This document shows positions 58,837 to 64,000 of a stretch of DNA of 64,000 nt, piece after piece. Source of the DNA: Dehalococcoides mccartyi (lineage in GTDB: Bacteria; Chloroflexota; Dehalococcoidia; UBA2979); the NCBI GenBank assembly GCA_945865925.1, contig CAMBFG010000001.1, positions 330,854-394,853 on the forward strand, in the 5' to 3' direction. The notes below the pieces were generated by a model. The model ran no database searches, was not told where the DNA came from, and worked only from the letters and a program-made list of their open reading frames with translations. The position numbers were made by a program, and so were the translations under genes. Positions within the stretch are counted from its first letter, which is position 1; each line of letters begins with the position of its first letter.

Positions 58837-59793
58837 ATGGATCTGGGCGTGATGATCGAGGGCCAGGAAGGGCTCACCTGGGATCGTTGGCGCCGCATCA
58901 TGCGCGCGACCGAGGACCTGGGGTTCGAGTCGCTCTGGCGCTCTGACCACTTCTTCTCGCTCTCCGGCCCGCACGAGCGGCCGGCGCTGGAGACGTTCCT
59001 CTCGTTCGTCCTCGTTGCGACGGAGACATCACGCATCCGCTTTGGATCGCTCGTCGCCTCGGCGACCTTCAGGCATCCGTCACTCGTCGCGCGCATGGCG
59101 GCACAGATCGATGTGCTGTCGGGCGGCCGGTTCATCCTGGGCATGGGCGCCGGTTGGAACGTGCCGGAGCACGAGGCGTTCGGCATCGCATTCCCCCCGC
59201 TGAAGGAGCGAATGGACCGGCTGGAGGAGAGCGTGCGGGTGGTGCGTGCGCTCTGGGGCGAGGGCGCGGCCAACCTCGAGGGTCGCTACTACACGTTGAA
59301 GGACGCGATCTGCGAGCCGAAGCCGCTCCAGCAGCCGATGCCACTGCTCATCGGCGGCTCCGGCGAACGTCGTACGCTCAAACTCGTCGCGCAGTTCGCG
59401 GACGAATGGAACGGCGTCGGTCTCACGCCCGAGACCTACCTTGCGAAGCGCACGATCCTCGAGCGCCACTGCGCCGATGTGGGCCGTGACCCGAAGACGA
59501 TCCGCCACTCCCAGATGGTCGGCTTCATCATCGGCAAGACCGACGCCGACCAGCGGGCGCACCTCGCGAAGGTCGCGGAGACACTCCCCGCCCTCGGCCG
59601 GAACGACCCGGGCGAGGTGATCCGGAACATGAAGTCACGCGGCTGGCTGGTAGGGACCCCCGACGAAGTGGTGCAGGAGATCGGTCGGCGTCAGGAGGCG
59701 GGCCTCACCCGCATCATGCTGCAGCATCAGGCGCAGGAAGACTTTGCGACCCTGGAACTGATCGCCAGCGAGGTGCTGCCGCAGGTCCGGTGA
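58837..59793 (+). CDS. LLM-class (F420- or FMN-dependent) oxidoreductase
   Basis: Luciferase-like TIM-barrel protein of 318 aa. 'LGFESLWRSDHFFS', 'IRFGSLVASATFRHPSLVAR', 'DVLSGGRFILGMGAGWN', 'MDRLEESVRVVRALW' and 'PLLIGGSGERRTLKLVAQFA' are typical of coenzyme-F420-linked members. Substrate unknown. The ATG with GGAGG 5 nt upstream is preferred over an ATG four codons earlier. Confidence 0.88.
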   Translation: MDLGVMIEGQEGLTWDRWRRIMRATEDLGFESLWRSDHFFSLSGPHERPALETFLSFVLVATETSRIRFGSLVASATFRHPSLVARMAAQIDVLSGGRFILGMGAGWNVPEHEAFGIAFPPLKERMDRLEESVRVVRALWGEGAANLEGRYYTLKDAICEPKPLQQPMPLLIGGSGERRTLKLVAQFADEWNGVGLTPETYLAKRTILERHCADVGRDPKTIRHSQMVGFIIGKTDADQRAHLAKVAETLPALGRNDPGEVIRNMKSRGWLVGTPDEVVQEIGRRQEAGLTRIMLQHQAQEDFATLELIASEVLPQVR

Positions 59794-59820
59794 GTCCTCA
59801 TAGGAACCGCCGCGCGAGGG

Positions 59821-59895
59821 TGGTGCCCCCAAGGGGAATTGAACCCCTGTCTGCACCTTGAAAGGGTGCCGTCCTAACCTCTAGACGATAGGGGC
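59821..59895 (-). tRNA. tRNA-Glu (anticodon TTC)
   Basis: 75-nt cloverleaf with encoded CCA. Acceptor GCCCCTA/TGGGGGC, discriminator A, anticodon loop CTTTCAA, T-loop GGTTCAATTCC. Reads GAA and GAG. It is 1.7 kb from tRNA-Glu(CTC), in the same orientation. Confidence 0.95.
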
Positions 59896-59921
59896 GCGGC
59901 GACGCTCCACGGTCGTTGCCG

Positions 59922-59951
59922 AGGATAGCCCGCACTTCGAGGCTGGGTCGA
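59922..59951 (-). promoter_or_regulatory. Promoter of tRNA-Glu(TTC)
   Basis: On the minus strand TCGACC, 18-bp spacer, TATCCT, about 20 nt before the mature tRNA 5' end. Confidence 0.45.
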
Positions 59952-59974
59952 CGGGCCTGCGCCTACCTCGACCC

Positions 59975-60230
59975 CTACCGCGGTAGGTGAGGCTCGTGAC
60001 GGTCCGGGACCGATGGGCGCGACGCCGGGACTGCCGGCGCGGCCACCGAGGGCCCGCGAGCGAAGGAGGTTGGCGCACGGCCGGCCTCGCGCGGGCGCAG
60101 TGCCTCGGCACGGCGAGGTGCCACCCACGGTTTCGGCGCTTCCGAAGACGTTTCCTCGCAGGCCTCGACCTCAACGGTCAGCGCGGCGCGCGGGCCATCT
60201 GCAGCGGCATTCGGTGTCTCGGGCTCGGAG
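59975..60230 (-). pseudogene. Out-of-frame 3' part of the gene split by a 31-bp duplication
   Basis: Continues from the repeat in the other frame as 'SEPETPNAAADGPRAALTVE' and on through a Pro/Ala/Arg-rich tail to a stop near 59975. It would be the C-terminal 80-odd residues of the upstream gene if one repeat copy were absent. Low-complexity, probably disordered. It shares the gap with the tRNA-Glu(TTC) promoter. Confidence 0.45.
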
Positions 60231-60704
60231 CGGGCGGCGGTCTCGACCCACGGACTCGGCGCGGGCGGCGGTCTCGACCCACGGACTCGGCGCGGGCGGC
60301 ATGGCTGTCGGGCCGTCATGCGAATCATCGGGCTCATCCAGCAGGCCAGCCCGATCCTGATCGCGCTTCTGCCACCAGCGGTACGCCAGGACGATGCCAC
60401 CAACGACTGCCACGAACAGCATCACGCCTGCGGCACGTCGCTTCCGACGCGGGCGGCGTACGACAAGACGTACCGGGCTGTGCTTCGCACCGGCCTCGAT
60501 CGCTGCCTCGACGAGGTCACTCAGGGCTGGGAGTGCGCTCGGAAGCGACCCCGGCAGCGCCAGGATCGGGAGATCCGCGCGCGAGGGGAGGTCATGCCAG
60601 CCCTCGCGCACCTCCCGCACCAGCCGATGATCGGCGATGCGGTCAGATACGCGGTCTGCGAGGCGTGCAGAGCGCTTACGGCGAGGGAACGCGATGAGTG
60701 CCAT
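60171..60704 (-). CDS. Uncharacterised single-helix membrane protein, frameshifted by a tandem repeat
   Basis: As read, 177 residues: a basic, soluble N-terminal 90 residues ('LADRVSDRIADHRLVREVRE'), one membrane helix ('GVMLFVAVVGGIVLAY', about 93-108), then a cytoplasmic tail. Inside the tail a 31-bp direct repeat shifts the frame, after which the sequence is Arg/Cys-rich and unlike a natural protein. Removing one copy gives 232 residues with a long acidic, Pro-rich tail. Function unknown. Confidence 0.55.
   Translation of the reverse strand: MALIAFPRRKRSARLADRVSDRIADHRLVREVREGWHDLPSRADLPILALPGSLPSALPALSDLVEAAIEAGAKHSPVRLVVRRPRRKRRAAGVMLFVAVVGGIVLAYRWWQKRDQDRAGLLDEPDDSHDGPTAMPPAPSPWVETAARAESVGRDRRPLRARDTECRCRWPARRADR
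60231..60300. repeat. 31-bp tandem repeat, two full copies plus 8 bp
   Basis: The unit begins CGGGCGGCGGTCTCGACCCA and repeats exactly at 60231-60261 and 60262-60292, with a partial third copy to 60300. 31 is not a multiple of 3, so each gain or loss switches reading frame of the minus-strand gene that spans it. Confidence 0.9.
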
Positions 60705-60759
60705 GGGCCGTCGGCTTTCGGTGGTCGAATGTCTCGCGCCGCCGCCTACGTCGCGAAAC

Positions 60760-60768
60760 TGTGGATAA
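60760..60768 (-). promoter_or_regulatory. Single consensus DnaA box
   Basis: TTATCCACA on the minus strand in the 240-bp divergent gap between the split membrane-protein gene and the DUF1800 gene. Only one copy is seen, with no AT-rich unwinding region or dnaA/dnaN nearby. The same gap holds a perfect palindrome GGAAATTTCC near 60855-60864 and several AT-rich patches, but no promoter I can call. Confidence 0.35.
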
Positions 60769-60944
60769 CGCCCCCAGCCTCGGTCGGGAGGTCGATTTTA
60801 GCATCGGAGGGAACCCCGCTGCGGCCTCGGACGCGGGACAGATTCGTTTCGTATGGAAATTTCCCGGCGGCGTAACGTGTCGAGGTCGGAACGAACGGAT
60901 ATGTCACGATTTCGTTATTTGAGCCAGCAGCGACAGGACGACGG

Positions 60945-62321
60945 ATGGCTCTGGACACCGACCGACGCAAGATCCAGCACCTCCTCCGTCGCGCCGGGTG
61001 GGGCTACTCCCCCTCCGAACTGAACGAATACCTCGCGCTCGGCCTCAAGGGCAGCATCGACCGCCTCCTCTCCCCTGACTCAGTGGACGACTCCGCCAGC
61101 CAGGCGCTCATCGCCGGCCTCGAGACTGACCCCAACCAGGACCGAGGCGCGCTGCTCGCCGCCTGGCATCTGCGCATCATCACCACGAAGCGTCCGCTGC
61201 TGGAGCGGATGGTCTACTTCTGGCACGACCACTTCGCGACCGCGGTCAGCAAGGTGGAGAGCCCCGCCTTCATGCAGGCGCAGAACGACCTCTTCCGCAC
61301 GCGTGCCTTCGGCCGGTTCGACGAGATGCTGACGGGCGTCGCACGCGACGCCGCGATGATGGTGTTCCTGGACAACCGCCTGAACATCCGCAGCGCGCCG
61401 AATGAGAACTTCGCGCGCGAACTGATGGAACTCCACACCCTCGGCGAGGGCAACGTCTACACCGAGAAGGACATCAAGGAAGCGGCCCGCGCGCTGACTG
61501 GCTGGCGCATCACGACCGAGGAACTCCCCAAGGATCCCATGGGGAAGACGAAGTACCCGAAGCCGACCGGCGCGGTGCTCGTCGCCAACCGCTTCGACGC
61601 TGGCAAGAAGACGTTCCTCGGCGTCACGGGCAACCTGAACGACCAGGACGTCATCCGCGCGCTTGCGGCGCTGCCGGAGACCGCGCGCTTCATCGGCCGC
61701 AAACTCTGGCGCTACTTCGCCGTCGCCCAGCCGACCGAAGAGATGCTCGCCCGCACGACGAAGGCGTACTTCGACTCGAAGTACTCGATGCGCGAAGTCG
61801 TGCGGACCATCCTCACCTCGGACGAGATGTACTCGGACGAGGCCTACCGCTGGCGGATCAAGTCGCCGGTGGAGTACGTCCTCGGCTACACGCGCAGCCT
61901 TGGCCTCGTCGGCGCGACGACGCGCACGATCACGCAGACCCGCGCGATGAACCAGACGCTGTACGAACCACCCGGACCGCAGGGCTGGAGCAAGGGCGGT
62001 GCCGACTGGATCGCCTCCACCACCATGCTCGCGCGCGCCAACTTCGCCTACGAGGTCACCCGCTCGGACGGCCCGAAGGCGCAGGTCGTCGATGCCCCCG
62101 CTCTGCTCCGCGCGAACGGGCTCACCGTCTCCGCCGCCCAGATCGTTGATGGCCTTGCCGACCTGATCATCGGCGGCGACATCGACAGCGCCACGCGACA
62201 GACCCTCATCGACTACCTCGGCGGTGCGACGCACTTCAACTTCGCCGAGGCGCAACGCAACGGCGCACTCCACGGCGTGCTCTACCTCATGCTCTCCATG
62301 CCGCTGGCGCACCTGGCCTAA
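60945..62321 (+). CDS. DUF1800 domain protein
   Basis: 458 residues of the DUF1800 family: 'HLLRRAGWGYSPSELNEYL', 'MVYFWHDHFATAVSKV', 'NENFARELMELHTLGEGNVY' and 'DIKEAARALTGWRI' are family hallmarks. The family is unassigned biochemically but is nearly always encoded before a DUF1501 protein, as here. AGGA lies 7 nt before the ATG. No export signal seen. Confidence 0.92.
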   Translation: MALDTDRRKIQHLLRRAGWGYSPSELNEYLALGLKGSIDRLLSPDSVDDSASQALIAGLETDPNQDRGALLAAWHLRIITTKRPLLERMVYFWHDHFATAVSKVESPAFMQAQNDLFRTRAFGRFDEMLTGVARDAAMMVFLDNRLNIRSAPNENFARELMELHTLGEGNVYTEKDIKEAARALTGWRITTEELPKDPMGKTKYPKPTGAVLVANRFDAGKKTFLGVTGNLNDQDVIRALAALPETARFIGRKLWRYFAVAQPTEEMLARTTKAYFDSKYSMREVVRTILTSDEMYSDEAYRWRIKSPVEYVLGYTRSLGLVGATTRTITQTRAMNQTLYEPPGPQGWSKGGADWIASTTMLARANFAYEVTRSDGPKAQVVDAPALLRANGLTVSAAQIVDGLADLIIGGDIDSATRQTLIDYLGGATHFNFAEAQRNGALHGVLYLMLSMPLAHLA

Positions 62322-62336
62322 TCGAGGACACACGAG

Positions 62337-63644
62337 ATGCCCGAAGAGACCTTCCTCGACCGCCCGATCGACCGCCGCTCCTTCATCAAGGGCGGGATGG
62401 CCTTCGTCAGCGCCGCCACGGCCATGCCCCCCGCCTTCCTGCGGGCCACCTTCGACGACAACTCCGTCCCGATCGCTGAGGTCACCAAGGAGACGGCGGC
62501 GTCCCTGGGGCGTCGAGTGCTCGTGGTGCTGCAGTTAGCGGGCGGGAACGACGGGCTGAACACCGTCATCCCGCTGGGCGACCGCGGCTACTTCACCTCG
62601 CGGCCAGGCCTCGCGCAGAACCCGGAGTCCACCCTCGCCCTGAGCAACGGCATGGCGCTCAACGGCGTCATGAAGGGGATGAAGGGCCTGTGGGACCAGC
62701 AGCGGATGGCGGTAGTCCTCGGTGTCGGCTACCCGAACCCGAACCGCTCCCATTTCCGCGCCATGGACATCTGGCACACCGCTTCCACTGCCGAGGGCTT
62801 CGGCAACGGCTGGATCGGGAAACTCCTCGACGCCACCGCGCACGAGAAGGACTCTGCCTGGCGCGCCGCGAACATCGGCAATGAGTTGCCGCGCAGCCTG
62901 TTCGCGGATTCCGTCTTCGTCCCCTCGCTCTCTTCGATCCCCGCGTACGTGCTGTCGACGGACCGCAAGTTCCCGAAGGACGCCGACCGTCGCCTGCAGA
63001 CGTTCGCGCAGATCAACGCGCGCTATGCGGAGGACGCCGCCGTCCAGGCGGAGTACGGCGGCGCGCTCGCCTTCGTCTCCCAGACGGGGTTCGAGGCGTA
63101 CCAGAGCACCGTGATGCTGCAGGCGGACGCGAAGTCGTACGTGGCAAAGGCCACCTACCCCAACACCCCGCTGGCGAACGCCTTCAAGACCGCCGCGACA
63201 TTGATTATGTCTCGCCTCGGAACCGGCGTCGTCTACATCACGACCGGCGGGTTCGACACCCACGCGGGCCAGTCCGGCACCCAGAACCGCCTGCTCCAGA
63301 CCGTCTCGGACGCCGTCGGGGCGTTCTACACCGACCTGGCCGCGCAAGAGGCCGCCGACGATGTCTCCACCGTGATGTGGACCGAGTTCGGCCGGCGCAT
63401 CAAGGAGAACGGCTCCGGGGGCACCGACCACGGCACGTCCACGCCGATGTTCGTCATCGGTGGTGGCGTGAAGCCCGGGCTCTACGGCGAGCAGCCCCTG
63501 ACGTCCTCACCTGATTCGAGCGGCGACCTGAAGTATTCGACCGACTTCCGTCAGGTGTACGCCTCGATCATCGAGCAGCGGTTCGGCGTGGCCTCGAAGG
63601 ACGTGCTCGGCCAGACCTACAACACCTTGCCGCTGTTCGCGTAG
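62337..63644 (+). CDS. DUF1501 domain protein with twin-arginine signal
   Basis: 435 residues. N-terminal 'DRRSFIKGGMAFVSAATAM' is a Tat signal, so the folded protein should be exported. 'VLVVLQLAGGNDGLNTVIP', 'TTGGFDTHAGQ', 'MWTEFGRRIKENGSGGTDHG' fit the sulfatase/alkaline-phosphatase-like DUF1501 family. It starts 15 nt after the DUF1800 gene. The pair probably forms one extracytoplasmic system of unknown purpose. Confidence 0.92.
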   Translation: MPEETFLDRPIDRRSFIKGGMAFVSAATAMPPAFLRATFDDNSVPIAEVTKETAASLGRRVLVVLQLAGGNDGLNTVIPLGDRGYFTSRPGLAQNPESTLALSNGMALNGVMKGMKGLWDQQRMAVVLGVGYPNPNRSHFRAMDIWHTASTAEGFGNGWIGKLLDATAHEKDSAWRAANIGNELPRSLFADSVFVPSLSSIPAYVLSTDRKFPKDADRRLQTFAQINARYAEDAAVQAEYGGALAFVSQTGFEAYQSTVMLQADAKSYVAKATYPNTPLANAFKTAATLIMSRLGTGVVYITTGGFDTHAGQSGTQNRLLQTVSDAVGAFYTDLAAQEAADDVSTVMWTEFGRRIKENGSGGTDHGTSTPMFVIGGGVKPGLYGEQPLTSSPDSSGDLKYSTDFRQVYASIIEQRFGVASKDVLGQTYNTLPLFA

Positions 63645-63695
63645 CGAACGATATCCGCCGGAATCTGGGGCCCTCCCCCGTACTGCCCTCAGGCG

Positions 63696-63701
63696 TATAG
63701 T
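63696..63701 (+). promoter_or_regulatory. -10 element of the ACT-domain gene
   Basis: TATAGT about 30 nt before the start codon, with CGGAGG between it and the ATG; -35 not clear. Confidence 0.45.
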
Positions 63702-63731
63702 CGGGGGCACGCTGTCTCCGGAGGCCCGCTA

Positions 63732-64000
63732 ATGATGACCGACGTCGAACGGAACGTGAAGCACTACCCCGACCGCACCAATCCGGGCGCGGGGTACCAG
63801 TTGCTGCTGCGGTTGCGGATGCGCAACCAAGCCGGCATGCACGGGAAGGTCGCGACGCTCCTCGGGGAGCACAATGCGAACATCCTGGACATCGACATCG
63901 CGGACGTGAACCCGGACGTCATCGTCCGTGACTTCATCATCCTCTGCGAGGACGAGTCACAGGCGCAGGAACTCGTCCGCGCCGTGGCCGAGGTCGACGG
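63732..64000 (+). CDS. ACT-domain protein, start only (perhaps NAD-dependent malic enzyme)
   Basis: The first 89 residues are present before the window ends. 'YQLLLRLRMRNQAGMHGKVA' and 'NILDIDIADVNPDVIVRDFI' form an ACT ligand-binding domain. In Chloroflexota and Actinobacteria such a domain often opens an NAD-dependent malic enzyme, but the catalytic part lies outside, so this is a guess. CGGAGG 7 nt before the first of two ATG codons supports the start. Confidence 0.6.
   Translation, partial: MMTDVERNVKHYPDRTNPGAGYQLLLRLRMRNQAGMHGKVATLLGEHNANILDIDIADVNPDVIVRDFIILCEDESQAQELVRAVAEVD

Noticed and set aside
60760-60768. Replication origin suggested by a consensus DnaA box
   Set aside because: Only one box, no AT-rich element and no dnaA, dnaN or gidA-type neighbours; a single match is expected by chance or may be regulatory.

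Overview
The window is GC-rich DNA (about two-thirds G+C by eye), densely packed with genes and carrying many 4-bp ATGA/GTGA stop-start overlaps. The gene set points to a free-living bacterium of the Chloroflexota, most likely a Dehalococcoidia-like lineage. Support comes from HisZ-dependent histidine synthesis, an archaeal-type phosphoglycerate mutase, LL-diaminopimelate aminotransferase, a ferredoxin-linked 2-oxoacid oxidoreductase, a DUF1800/DUF1501 pair, an F420/FMN-type oxidoreductase, and a lone MurE-like ligase with no other wall genes nearby. That placement is inference; nothing here fixes the species. No phage, insertion sequence or CRISPR array is visible.

Layout. 0-3.3 kb (minus): fatty-acid/ribosome operon DUF177-rpmF-fabD-fabG-nusB-acpP. 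3.4-5.1 kb (plus): a serine-recombinase-like gene that has lost its catalytic residues, then rnpB (RNase P RNA). 5.1-6.1 kb (minus): two related FMN split-barrel proteins. 6.2-10.3 kb (plus): MurE-like ligase, class III aminotransferase, a compact structured transcript with tandem terminators, and birA. 10.26-17.65 kb (plus): histidine operon headed by a promoter, a His-rich leader peptide and a terminator/antiterminator, then hisZ, a double-length hisG, a phospholipase-C-like gene, hisD, hisC, hisB and hisN. 17.65-24.0 kb (minus): purine operon guaA-purD-(unknown)-cupin-purB-purC-purS. 24.07-29.2 kb (plus): Nudix-PdxH fusion, rpiB, penicillin-acylase homologue, polyprenyl synthase. 29.2-37.8 kb (plus): pgk, apgM, tpiA, miaA, dapF, GNAT, dapL, hflX. 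37.8-44.8 kb (minus): methyltransferase, several unknowns, flavodoxin-like protein, queD, korA-korB. 45.2-49.2 kb: Lrp-type ligand domain, MFS carrier, hydrolase, peroxiredoxin, zinc metallopeptidase. 49.5-53.2 kb (minus): polA-mutM. 53.3-60.7 kb: unknowns, thermonuclease, lipoprotein, threonine aldolase, a CcdA with its halves in swapped order, two tRNA-Glu genes, an LLM oxidoreductase, and a gene split by a 31-bp tandem duplication. 60.9-64 kb (plus): DUF1800-DUF1501 and the start of an ACT-domain protein.

Most notable: (i) a complete-looking his attenuator; (ii) the circularly permuted CcdA; (iii) a small promoter-to-terminator unit at 9.2-9.4 kb that folds well and also holds a 19-codon frame; (iv) the catalytically dead recombinase beside rnpB; (v) an apparent ATT start codon for hflX; (vi) a recurring TANNNT element 6-8 nt before start codons, suggesting widespread leaderless transcription. 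All functional statements rest on motif recognition by reading; no searches or folding programs were run.
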